Assembly (NCBI GenBank): GCA_016868395.1
Contig: VGGW01000006.1
Coordinates: 1-34,295 of the forward strand
DNA from: Bacteroidota bacterium
GTDB lineage: Bacteria; Bacteroidota; Bacteroidia; Sphingobacteriales; Sphingobacteriaceae
Length of the DNA: 34,295 nt
Reading direction: 5' to 3'
Shown here: in pieces, positions 9,694-18,203 of the stretch
Layout: each line of letters begins with the position of its first letter
Position numbering within the stretch: position 1 is the stretch's first letter
Translations under genes and position numbers: made by a program
Notes under the pieces: generated by a model
The model's input: the letters and a program-made list of their open reading frames with translations, nothing else
Told to the model about the DNA's origin: nothing
The model's database searches: none

Positions 9694-10632
9694 TTACTGC
9701 TTTGGAGCAGCAGCAACCGGTGCTGTACCAGGAATAATATTTACAATATCCAATTCAAATACAAGTGGTGAATATGGGGGAATACCTTGATTACCTTGTT
9801 CACCATAGGCCAATTTTGATGGAAGAATGATTGTTGCTTTAGCGCCCTTGTTCAGAAGCATCAAACCTTCTTCAAAGCCTGGAATTGAACCGCCTAATCC
9901 AACCGGAAGTTTTAATGGCTCGTATGGCCGCTGTGGGTTGAAAGTTCCGTTTTTCTTGGCTACATCAGGAAGACTACTGTCAAATACTTTACCACTCAAA
10001 AACATGCCTGTATAATTGACTACTACCGTATCACCCGGATTAGCTTTTGCACCCGCACCCTCCTTTGAAATGACATAATTCAAACCTGAGGCTGTCACTT
10101 TTGGTTTCATATTTTTTGCAGAGACATATGCCTTAACCTTGGCAACTTCCCCTGTTTTTGCCTGCTCCATTTCGGCCTTAAGAAACTCATCTATCTTTCC
10201 GCGGAAAAGACTATCGTTCATTGTGCCTTTTGGGATTACCTTGTCAATTTTAATGGTGTAAACCAGATACTTTTTGGTGGTATCCGAAGGTTGGGGGCGA
10301 CCCATCTTCTGTACCATGGAGTCAATGTTTATTTTAAAAGTTGCACTGTCGCCTTCACTTAAAAGACCCAAAGCTGCAAAAAGATCACCTTTGAATACAG
10401 ATTTTTCTTTGATTAGAAGCGATGGACGATCATAGTCATAAGAACTATAAAGAACCGAATCACCTTCGGTTTTTTCTATTGCCTTGAAAGCTACGAAATC
10501 ACCTTCCTTAATTGTTTGGCCAGATTTATCGGTGTGGATCTTATATAACATATCCCCTTCACCTTTGTTAAATTTGTTACAAGCCGTTAATCCCGTAACT
10601 GCCAGCCCTAATACGATTGTTAATTTTTTCAT
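9694..10632 (-). CDS. FKBP-type peptidyl-prolyl cis-trans isomerase lipoprotein (ORF extends to 10659; MKKLTIVLGLAVTGLTACNKF is the likely start)
   Basis: Lipobox LTAC; C-terminal GDTVVVNYTGMFLSGKVFDSS...LPVGLGGSIPGFEEGLMLLNKGAKATIILPSKLAYGEQGNQGIPPYSPLVFELDIV. Confidence 0.95.
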   Translation of the reverse strand: MKKLTIVLGLAVTGLTACNKFNKGEGDMLYKIHTDKSGQTIKEGDFVAFKAIEKTEGDSVLYSSYDYDRPSLLIKEKSVFKGDLFAALGLLSEGDSATFKINIDSMVQKMGRPQPSDTTKKYLVYTIKIDKVIPKGTMNDSLFRGKIDEFLKAEMEQAKTGEVAKVKAYVSAKNMKPKVTASGLNYVISKEGAGAKANPGDTVVVNYTGMFLSGKVFDSSLPDVAKKNGTFNPQRPYEPLKLPVGLGGSIPGFEEGLMLLNKGAKATIILPSKLAYGEQGNQGIPPYSPLVFELDIVNIIPGTAPVAAAPKQ

Positions 10633-10772
10633 TTGTTTTATTTGTTGTGAAATATACATTGTTTTTTGATTGAATCCATCAAGAGCTGTAATATTTTCTA
10701 TTTTTTTTAAGACACCTGACAGACTTTTTATGTTTATTGTTTTTATAGTTTAATAGTCAATTCAATTTTAGA

Positions 10773-11783
10773 TTATTCGATGAGTTGTGTTTTGTATTCA
10801 GGCAATATCAGATCAAATTTTTCTCGGACCGATTCAATACTCTGATCTGAAAATCCTCCGGCAGCATTTTTATGACCACCACCGTTGAAATATTTCTTAC
10901 AAATTTCATTTGCAGGAAAATTGCCGGTTGAACGCACAGATAGTTTTACAACATCTGTTCTTTCGATAATTAAGATTGCAAGACGGATCCCGGTAATTGA
11001 AAGAGCGTAATTAACGATACCCTCGGTATCACCTGTTGAAATTTCATATTCTTCAAGCTCTTGTTTGGTGATGACAATGATTGCAGATTTATAATCGTTT
11101 AAAACTTCCAGTTTATTGAGAAGGCAATGCCCAAGAAATCGTAGCCTGTTTTCTGAAAAGTCATCATAAACCAACTGATGGATCAAAGTGTTATCAGCAC
11201 CAAGATCAATCAGATCAGCCACAATCCGGTGTACATTCGAAGTGGTAGATCTAAAGCGAAAAGAACCGGTATCCGTCATTATTCCGGTGTAAAGACAACT
11301 TGCAATTTCTTCGTTTATGAACTGCCTTTCACCCATTTCGTTGACAATAAACTCGTAAATCAGCTGGGCAGTAGCACAAGCACTGGTAGTCCAAAGGCGA
11401 TAATCCTCAAATCCTTCAGGTTCTAAATGATGATCGATCAACACTTTCTTAGCCTTAGATTCACGAACATAATTGCCCATTTCATCAATTCTAACCAATG
11501 AATTGAAGTCAAGGCAAAAAATTAAATCTGCCGTGGCCACCAAATGCTGAGATTCATCAGTTTTTTCTGTATAAACCATGACCTTGTCATTATTTGGTAA
11601 CCATTGTAAAAAGCTTGGATAGTCTGTTGGAGTAATTACATTTACCCGGTGCCCTTTCAAGATTAGATAATTGTATAAGCCTAAAGAAGATCCCATGGCA
11701 TCACCGTCCGGTTTCGGATGGGTAGTGATCACAATCTGCTTTGGTTCAGCTAAAAACTCTTTTAGAGAGGTTAATTCCAACAT
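10773..11783 (-). CDS. DHH-family phosphoesterase / bifunctional oligoribonuclease-PAP phosphatase, NrnA type
   Basis: 336 aa; ITTHPKPDGDAMGSSLGLY, VLIDHHLEPE, TGIMTDTGSFRF, FNGGGHKNAAGGF. Confidence 0.92.
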   Translation of the reverse strand: MLELTSLKEFLAEPKQIVITTHPKPDGDAMGSSLGLYNYLILKGHRVNVITPTDYPSFLQWLPNNDKVMVYTEKTDESQHLVATADLIFCLDFNSLVRIDEMGNYVRESKAKKVLIDHHLEPEGFEDYRLWTTSACATAQLIYEFIVNEMGERQFINEEIASCLYTGIMTDTGSFRFRSTTSNVHRIVADLIDLGADNTLIHQLVYDDFSENRLRFLGHCLLNKLEVLNDYKSAIIVITKQELEEYEISTGDTEGIVNYALSITGIRLAILIIERTDVVKLSVRSTGNFPANEICKKYFNGGGHKNAAGGFSDQSIESVREKFDLILPEYKTQLIE

Positions 11784-11806
11784 GTACAGTTAAAAGAAAG
11801 GCAAAG

Positions 11807-12283
11807 TTATTAAAATAACCTGAGTTCGATATAAACAATCTAATTAATGTGAGATTGATAAAAGATATTGCCGGGTCTTGATTATTTTTCTCAGATAATG
11901 GAAAGCAGGGTCTGTTGCTCCCGACCCCGTGTTCTGCCCTATTTTTTGCAGGAAATGGAATCCTTATCCTAAGATTCAGTAAGGCAAAAAAAGATAGGGC
12001 TGCCACCCGGTTTTGCTTAGCAGGATCTGTGCTTCTATTACCGGACTGCCCGTACCGATGAAACACAACAGCGGGTAAACTAAACCTTGCCGAAGGAGGT
12101 ATCTTCCGGCGATGGAGCATTTGAGATAAGGTACCATTTTTTACCGGAAATACTCCGTAGGAAAGGACTGCACGAAGCGATAGCACGCAGGGATTGCTTT
12201 CCAAAATCAAATCAATGGTCTCCGGAGCAATAGGAGATCCATCAAAAGGATAATTTCTAATATCGAACTGAGGTTAAAATAAG
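11807..12283 (-). repeat. Copy B of dispersed MITE-like non-coding element (more intact)
   Basis: Ends TAACCTGAGTTCGATAT (11816-11832) and ATATCGAACTGAGGTTA (12260-12276) form a TIR; internal GGAAAGCA (11900-11907)/TGCTTTCC (12195-12202) inverted pair; homologous to 3469-4194 in opposite orientation. Confidence 0.82.
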
Positions 12284-12364
12284 TGATTCACTTTGCTCAA
12301 TTTTTAAAATCCTTTATCCTTTGATTAATTAGCTGTACTTTTGAAGCAATTTTGATAACTTAAA

Positions 12365-12784
12365 ATGGCAACGAACAGAACTTTTACAATGATTAAACCC
12401 GATGCTGTAGCCAATGATCACACCGGAGCAATTTTAGATGATATTATTAAGGGAGGATTTAAAGTAATCGCTTTAAAATATACCCGATTAAGCAAAGCTA
12501 CTGCAGGACAATTTTATGCGATACATAGTGAACGACCTTTTTACAATGATTTGGTTGATTTCATGTCATCCGGACCAATTGTGGCTGCCATATTGGAAAA
12601 GGATAATGCTGTTGAAGATTTTCGCAGGCTGATTGGTGCGACCGATCCGAGCAAAGCCGAAGCAGGAACCATCCGCAATAAATATGCAAAATCTATTGAT
12701 GCAAATGCAATTCATGGATCAGATTCAGATCAAAATGCAGAAATAGAAGGACGTTTCTTCTTTAATTCATTCGAAAGATTCTAA
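12365..12784 (+). CDS. ndk: Nucleoside-diphosphate kinase
   Basis: 139 aa; [39 protein letters not shown]. Confidence 0.97.
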   Translation: MATNRTFTMIKPDAVANDHTGAILDDIIKGGFKVIALKYTRLSKATAGQFYAIHSERPFYNDLVDFMSSGPIVAAILEKDNAVEDFRRLIGATDPSKAEAGTIRNKYAKSIDANAIHGSDSDQNAEIEGRFFFNSFERF

Positions 12785-13066
12785 GCAACAGGATAGTGTC
12801 GCCCTTTTTTATTCTGATAAATACAAGGGCAGCTCTATAAAATTGTGATTAACGTGAATCGATATTAAACGATCTAAATATTTAGTTTTAACTATATTCA
12901 TTGGCGTTTTAAATACCTTTTAAAGGGGAATAGCCAGTAGATTGAAGCCAGGCTTCATGTTTATTTGAGCCCAGAAGGTAGCTTGGAAACTATAAAAGGC
13001 AATGTTTCCCTGCCGATCTGCAGGTGTGCGGTTTCTTTAAAAAAATTATGTCGAGTTCAGGTTATT

Positions 13067-13256
13067 ATGAAAATTCTGCAGATCCGTTTCTTCATTTTTT
13101 TTGGTCATGCTGATTGTGCCTGCCACTATATCCTACCTGGGAGGTTGGGATCGAAATATTGATTATTTGTTTTTTCTCAAGGCAGTATCAATCGCCTTTT
13201 TTATAACCGTTTTGTATTATCTGCTGGTAAAGAATTACAACGAAAAAAATAGGTAA
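13067..13256 (+). pseudogene. Small two-TM membrane protein interrupted by a +1 frameshift in a T8 tract (pseudogene, sequencing error or phase-variable)
   Basis: Removing one T from 13095-13102 gives MKILQIRFFIFLVMLIVPATISYLGGWDRNIDYLFFLKAVSIAFFITVLYYLLVKNYNEKNR* ending at 13256, directly abutting the DUF721 gene. Confidence 0.6.
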
Positions 13257-13547
13257 TCATAAAAAGATTATCTCATCAATGATATTGCTTCCGGCACGTT
13301 CATTCATTTTTTCTAAGATACTAGAACGCATCATCAGCAACTCATTCTTGATTACAGCTGATTCCAGGCGGATAAATAACTTTCGATCCCGAACAAAGAT
13401 ATCTTTGGTGCGGTTGGCAATGGCTTTACCCATCATTTCAGGCCAAGCTAACACTAATGAAGTTTCATCAAACTTTCTTCTAAGTTTATAAACTTGAAGC
13501 ATCTGTTCGATTACATCTTTCAATGGTTTGTCGTTAGCTCGGCTCAT
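13257..13547 (-). CDS. DUF721 / DciA-like protein
   Basis: 96 aa; LKDVIEQMLQVYKLRRKFDETSLVLAWPEMMGKAIANRTKDIFVRDRKLFIRLESAVIKNELLMMRSSILEKMNE; adjacent to recF. Confidence 0.88.
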   Translation of the reverse strand: MSRANDKPLKDVIEQMLQVYKLRRKFDETSLVLAWPEMMGKAIANRTKDIFVRDRKLFIRLESAVIKNELLMMRSSILEKMNERAGSNIIDEIIFL

Positions 13548-13608
13548 AGCATTAGAATCGATTTTAGATCTCGATAGTTAAATTTACGGAATACCGCCTA
13601 ATTAAAGA

Positions 13609-14712
13609 TTATTCTTCCGAAATTTCCCCGCTCACTATATTAAAAATAGTAATTGGAACATCCAGCTTATTAAAAATATTCTCAATTCTATCTCGACTGG
13701 TATCGGTAATAAAAATTTGTCCAAAATCTTTTTCTGATACCATTTTCATGAGTTTGGTGGTTCTGGCATCATCCAGCTTATCAAAAATATCATCCAGTAG
13801 TAATAGGGGCTCAAAACCTTTTTGTTGATGCAGGAAGGTGTACTGTGCCAGTTTTAATGCTATGAGAAATGATTTTTGCTGCCCTTGGGATCCAAATTTT
13901 TTAAGTGCCATTCCGTGGATACTGAAATTTAGTTCATCCTTGTGGACCCCGCCGGAAGTGCGTTCCAAAATCCGGTCGCGCTCTAAATTCCTGATCAATA
14001 GCGTGGAAAAGTCATCCTGAAACAAAGGTGAGTCATAAATCAGCTCTACCCGTTCTGCATCTTCAGTCAAGTATCGATAATGCTTGTTGAAGATTTTGGT
14101 AAACTCTTCCATGAATAATTTCCGCTTGTTGAAGATTTTATTACCCGAAATGACAAGTTGCTGGTCATAAATTTCCATGAGTGTTGGATCATACTGCCCC
14201 GAAACTGCCATTTGCCTCAATAAAGCATTCCTGTTTATCAAATTTCGATTGTAATTTATCAGTTCATCTAAGTAATGACTATCAGTTTGAGAAATTACAT
14301 TATCAATGAATTTTCTACGTTCTTCACTGCCTTCAATTATCAGACTGATATCATTCGGGGAAATTATCACTAATGGGAAAAGACCAATATGATCGGCCAG
14401 CCTTTGATATTCTTTTTTGTTGCGTTTAAACTTCTTTTTTTGGTTTCGTTTCAAACCGCAGTAAATCACATCATCTGCATCCTCTTTTTTAAAAGTCCCC
14501 TGGATCATAAAAAGATCCTGACCTTGTCTAATCTGTTGACTGTCGATGGGGTTAAAATAGCTTTTACAGAGTGATAGGTAATGAATTGCATCCAATAAAT
14601 TGGTTTTTCCTGCGCCGTTATTACCTGTAAAGGCATTGACAGTATTCGAAAAAACTAACTCAGCTTCAGAATAATTTTTGAAATTGAGGACAGATAATTT
14701 TTGAAGCCACAT
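13609..14712 (-). CDS. recF: DNA replication and repair protein RecF
   Basis: 367 aa; LNFKNYSEAELVFSNTVNAFTGNNGAGKTNLLDAIHYLSLCKS; GSQGQQKSFLIALKLAQ; LLLLDDIFDKLD. Confidence 0.96.
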   Translation of the reverse strand: MWLQKLSVLNFKNYSEAELVFSNTVNAFTGNNGAGKTNLLDAIHYLSLCKSYFNPIDSQQIRQGQDLFMIQGTFKKEDADDVIYCGLKRNQKKKFKRNKKEYQRLADHIGLFPLVIISPNDISLIIEGSEERRKFIDNVISQTDSHYLDELINYNRNLINRNALLRQMAVSGQYDPTLMEIYDQQLVISGNKIFNKRKLFMEEFTKIFNKHYRYLTEDAERVELIYDSPLFQDDFSTLLIRNLERDRILERTSGGVHKDELNFSIHGMALKKFGSQGQQKSFLIALKLAQYTFLHQQKGFEPLLLLDDIFDKLDDARTTKLMKMVSEKDFGQIFITDTSRDRIENIFNKLDVPITIFNIVSGEISEE

Positions 14713-14881
14713 AGTTGATGCCTGTGCTGAGAAGCGCTTTTACAAATTTAGTCTTTTCAGCTTGTTTTAGCATCGAATTAAAAAAAATCAATCTGTCTGA
14801 TTTAAAAGTTGATACTTCACGCGAAAAATGTATTTTTGCGGAATTGGATTAAGTGTAACGGTTTATATTTTTAATAGACAG

Positions 14882-15562
14882 ATGTCAAAAGATCAAAAAG
14901 ATAACATAACAGAAACTGACAATCAGCTTGGAAATACAAGCAAATTTGTTCAGGAAAATGCGAGGAGCCTGGCGATAATCGCTGCTGCCATCATCCTTCT
15001 GGTTGCATTATATTTCGGTTACCAAAATTTCTATCTGGCACCAAGAGCAGAAAAGGCAGCAAATGAAATGTTCAAGGCTGAGGAATACCTAGCCATCGAC
15101 TCCTTGAAGGATAGGGCAATTAAGGGAGACGGTTCTTATCCCGGATTTAAAAAAATTGCGGATGAGTATTCAAGCACAAAATCAGCCAACCTAGCCAATG
15201 CTTATCTTGGGGGTCTTTACCTTCAAAAAGGTGAATATCAAAAAGCGGTTGATGCCTTAGGTAAGTATAGCAATACCGGTAGTCCGGTGATTGATCCGCT
15301 AGTTTTGGGAATGCTTGGAGATGCCTACAGCGAATTAAAGGATTATAACAGGGCAATAACTTTCTACAAAAAGGCAGCAGATAAGAATAAAAACACATTC
15401 ACAAGTCCCCTATTTTTGAAGAAACTTGGATTGGTTTATGAGGAGCAAAAAGAATTTAAATCTGCCGCTGAAGCCTACAATAAAATTAAGACGGAATATC
15501 CTGAAAGTGTGGAGGCAAGTTCAGTTGATGCCTATATTGCCAGAGTGGAAGCAAAATTGTAA
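14882..15562 (+). CDS. Tetratricopeptide repeat protein with N-terminal TM anchor (likely start MSKDQKDN)
   Basis: SLAIIAAAIILLVALYFGYQNFYL TM; TPR-type repeats (ANAYLGGLYLQKGEYQKAVDALGKY, AYSELKDYNRAITFYKKAADKN). Confidence 0.88.
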   Translation: MSKDQKDNITETDNQLGNTSKFVQENARSLAIIAAAIILLVALYFGYQNFYLAPRAEKAANEMFKAEEYLAIDSLKDRAIKGDGSYPGFKKIADEYSSTKSANLANAYLGGLYLQKGEYQKAVDALGKYSNTGSPVIDPLVLGMLGDAYSELKDYNRAITFYKKAADKNKNTFTSPLFLKKLGLVYEEQKEFKSAAEAYNKIKTEYPESVEASSVDAYIARVEAKL

Positions 15563-15626
15563 TTTGAAAGTTTAATAATGGTGGTGTACAAGTTTTGTGC
15601 GTAATAACCACTTCCGATTTTGGAAC

Positions 15627-16121
15627 ATGGCCAGTTCGCTAAAAAATCTATCAGATTTCTCTCACGTGGAAGTTCCCTCCGGTAAAGATTACCGATTTGG
15701 AATTGTGGTTTCTCAATGGAATGCTGAAATCACTGGCTCGCTTTACAGAAGTGCCTACGCCGCGCTTTTAAAACATGGAGTACTTGAAGAGAATATCACG
15801 AGTATTCAGGTGCCCGGAAGTTTTGAATTAACCAGCGGTTCCGATATATTGTTGTCTTCAAAGAATCTGGATGCTGTTATTTGTTTAGGATGTGTTATTC
15901 AAGGAGAAACACCGCATTTTACTTTTATTTGTAATGCCGTGGCAAACGGGTTAGTCAATGTTTCCTTAAAATACAATAAACCGGTAATTTTTGGGGTCTT
16001 AACCACTGATAATCAACAGCAGGCAAAAGAGAGATCGGGTGGAATACATGGTAATAAAGGTGAAGAGGCAGCGCTAACTGCAATTATGATGGCTAAGGTT
16101 AATTCGGACGCCACGCAATAA
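15627..16121 (+). CDS. ribH: 6,7-dimethyl-8-ribityllumazine synthase
   Basis: FGIVVSQWNAEITGSLYRSA, VPGSFELTSGSDIL, VICLGCVIQGETPHFTFICNAVANGL, VIFGVLTTDN; likely start MASSLKN. Confidence 0.95.
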   Translation: MASSLKNLSDFSHVEVPSGKDYRFGIVVSQWNAEITGSLYRSAYAALLKHGVLEENITSIQVPGSFELTSGSDILLSSKNLDAVICLGCVIQGETPHFTFICNAVANGLVNVSLKYNKPVIFGVLTTDNQQQAKERSGGIHGNKGEEAALTAIMMAKVNSDATQ

Positions 16122-16171
16122 ATATTTATTGATTATTGAATTAATTTCGATAATTTTAAAAAACTGTAAGC

Positions 16172-16285
16172 ATGAAAAAAGTATTAATCGGTATAATTGC
16201 CTTATTTATCGCCACAACTGTATTGCAAGCATGTTCTTCCAGATTATGCCCGGCATACGGTACTTATCCGAAATCCAGGCGGTAA
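16172..16285 (+). CDS. Small lipoprotein, 37 aa (not in ORF track)
   Basis: ATG16172: MKKVLIGIIALFIATTVLQACSSRLCPAYGTYPKSRR*; lipobox LQAC; A-rich upstream region. Confidence 0.72.
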   Translation: MKKVLIGIIALFIATTVLQACSSRLCPAYGTYPKSRR

Positions 16286-16383
16286 TTCTTCTAATTCTTT
16301 CATTTTTCAATTTGTCTTCAGATTGTCTTCTGATTGCCTTTTTCTCATAATTTTGCCGGCTAATTATAAAATTGTTCTCAATT

Positions 16384-16719
16384 ATGAATTGGATTGAACT
16401 TAATACTCAAGCACAATTACAGCAAATCGTTGATGCTGAAGGATACAGCGTCATATTTAAACATAGTACCCGATGCTCTGTGAGTAACATGGCGAAAAGA
16501 AGATTTGAGAAGGGTTGGGAGGGCATTCCTGAGGGTACTCCGGTTTACTATCTTGATTTAATTAGTTATCGGGACATTTCTAATGCCGTTGCGACTACGT
16601 TCAGTATTCATCATGAATCTCCACAACTGCTGCTGATCAGGGACGGAGATTGTATCTATGAAACCTCGCATGGTGAGATTTCAGCGGAAGACTTAGTTGA
16701 GCAAATAAAGCTGAGTTAA
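16384..16719 (+). CDS. ytxJ: Bacillithiol-system redox-active protein YtxJ (monothiol bacilliredoxin family)
   Basis: MNWIELNTQAQLQQIVDAEGYSVIFKHSTRCSVSNMAKRRFEKGWEG...VYYLDLISYRDISNAVATTFSIHHESPQLLLIRDG. Confidence 0.9.
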   Translation: MNWIELNTQAQLQQIVDAEGYSVIFKHSTRCSVSNMAKRRFEKGWEGIPEGTPVYYLDLISYRDISNAVATTFSIHHESPQLLLIRDGDCIYETSHGEISAEDLVEQIKLS

Positions 16720-16746
16720 AATTATAAAGCGAAAAGCCATTCTTGC

Positions 16747-17157
16747 CTACTCTTTAAAATTAAAGGAGATATTCTGAACCAGATCTGGATGAAGGCTTTT
16801 AGCAACAGGACAATTTCTTGCTGATCGTTCTAGAATGTCCCTTTGCTTTTCTGTATAGATTTGATCAGGGAAGTTAAAGTTTATTTGTATTTCACATACT
16901 CTTCTCGGAGCTGCTGCCATAATTTTAGTGATTGAACAGGTACTGCCGTCAATGTTGAAACCGTGTTCTCTAGCAGCAATACCCATGATGGTAAACATGC
17001 AACTTCCAAGAGAGGCCGACAACAAATCGGTAGGTGAAAATGCCTCCGCTTTTCCCTGATTATCAAGAGGTGCGTCGGTAATCAGCTGATTTCCTGAATA
17101 GACATGAGTAGCTATAGTTCTAAGTTCACCTTGGTAAATAGTTTCAATTGTTGCCAT
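16747..17157 (-). CDS. OsmC family protein
   Basis: 136 aa; SPTDLLSASLGSCMFTIMGIAAREHG, ARNCPVAKSLHPDL. Confidence 0.92.
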   Translation of the reverse strand: MATIETIYQGELRTIATHVYSGNQLITDAPLDNQGKAEAFSPTDLLSASLGSCMFTIMGIAAREHGFNIDGSTCSITKIMAAAPRRVCEIQINFNFPDQIYTEKQRDILERSARNCPVAKSLHPDLVQNISFNFKE

Positions 17158-17306
17158 TTTTCAGATTATTGACTTCAAAAGTAATTAAATTGTTTAATTC
17201 CCGAGTAATGATTGTAAGGTCTTGGCGTTAAATACAATCAATTGTCAAAATATCTGACCAAGTCAATATCTCCTCAATTCTTATTAAAATTCTTTACTTT
17301 TGCTTC

Positions 17307-18185
17307 ATGATTGAACTACCGGTTATTCCAGTTAATCAAATACAACGGAAGCCCGATTGGCTGCGGGTCAAACTTCCTGTTGGGAAGGAATATGCACATG
17401 TCAGGGGCTTGGTGGATACCCACAAGCTTCATACCATTTGTGAAAGTGGTAATTGCCCCAATATGGGTGAATGTTGGGGTGCCGGTACGGCCACTTTTAT
17501 GATCCTTGGAAATATTTGTACCCGTTCCTGTTCTTTTTGTGCCGTTGCTACCGGAAGGCCTCTTGCAGTAGATACAGATGAGCCAAATCGGGTGGCCAAC
17601 TCAGTCCGCCTGATGCAGGTTAAGCATTGTGTGATTACTTCTGTAGATCGTGATGATCTAAAAGACGGAGGTTCAACTATTTGGGCTGAAACCATCAACA
17701 TGATTCGTTCAGAAAGCCCTGCCACTACTCTTGAAACGCTAATTCCTGATTTTAGAGGTATCTGGGAGAATCTGGAACGAGTACTTGCTACAAAACCCGA
17801 AGTAGTTTCTCATAATCTGGAAACTGTTCGTCGTTTGACTAAAGAGGTTAGAATTCAGGCAAAATATGATCGCAGTTTGGAATGCCTTCGCCGGATTAGT
17901 GAGGCAGGGTTAAGAACTAAATCAGGTATTATGCTTGGCTTGGGAGAAACCGAGGAAGATGTCTATGAGGCGATGGCTGATCTTCTTCAAGCCGGAGTGC
18001 ATATACTTACCTTAGGACAATACCTTCAGCCAAGCAGAAATCATCATCCTGTTGTAGATTGGATTACACCAAAGCAATTCGAAAAATATAAAATCAGAGG
18101 TTTGGAGATGGGCTTCAAATACGTTGAAAGTGGTCCGCTTGTACGGTCTTCTTATCACGCAGAAAAGCATCTTTTTGAATTCTGA
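17307..18185 (+). CDS. lipA: Lipoyl synthase (radical SAM)
   Basis: [66 protein letters not shown]. Confidence 0.97.
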   Translation: MIELPVIPVNQIQRKPDWLRVKLPVGKEYAHVRGLVDTHKLHTICESGNCPNMGECWGAGTATFMILGNICTRSCSFCAVATGRPLAVDTDEPNRVANSVRLMQVKHCVITSVDRDDLKDGGSTIWAETINMIRSESPATTLETLIPDFRGIWENLERVLATKPEVVSHNLETVRRLTKEVRIQAKYDRSLECLRRISEAGLRTKSGIMLGLGETEEDVYEAMADLLQAGVHILTLGQYLQPSRNHHPVVDWITPKQFEKYKIRGLEMGFKYVESGPLVRSSYHAEKHLFEF

Positions 18186-18203
18186 TTAATGAGCTGAATG
18201 AAT

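Noticed and set aside
12965-13162. 65-aa plus-strand ORF
   Set aside because: Its 3' half is the out-of-frame version of the frameshifted small membrane protein; the 5' half has no recognisable content.
16129-16397. ORFs 16129..16350 and 16197..16397
   Set aside because: Both overlap the better-supported 37-aa lipoprotein in other frames and extend into the ytxJ leader.
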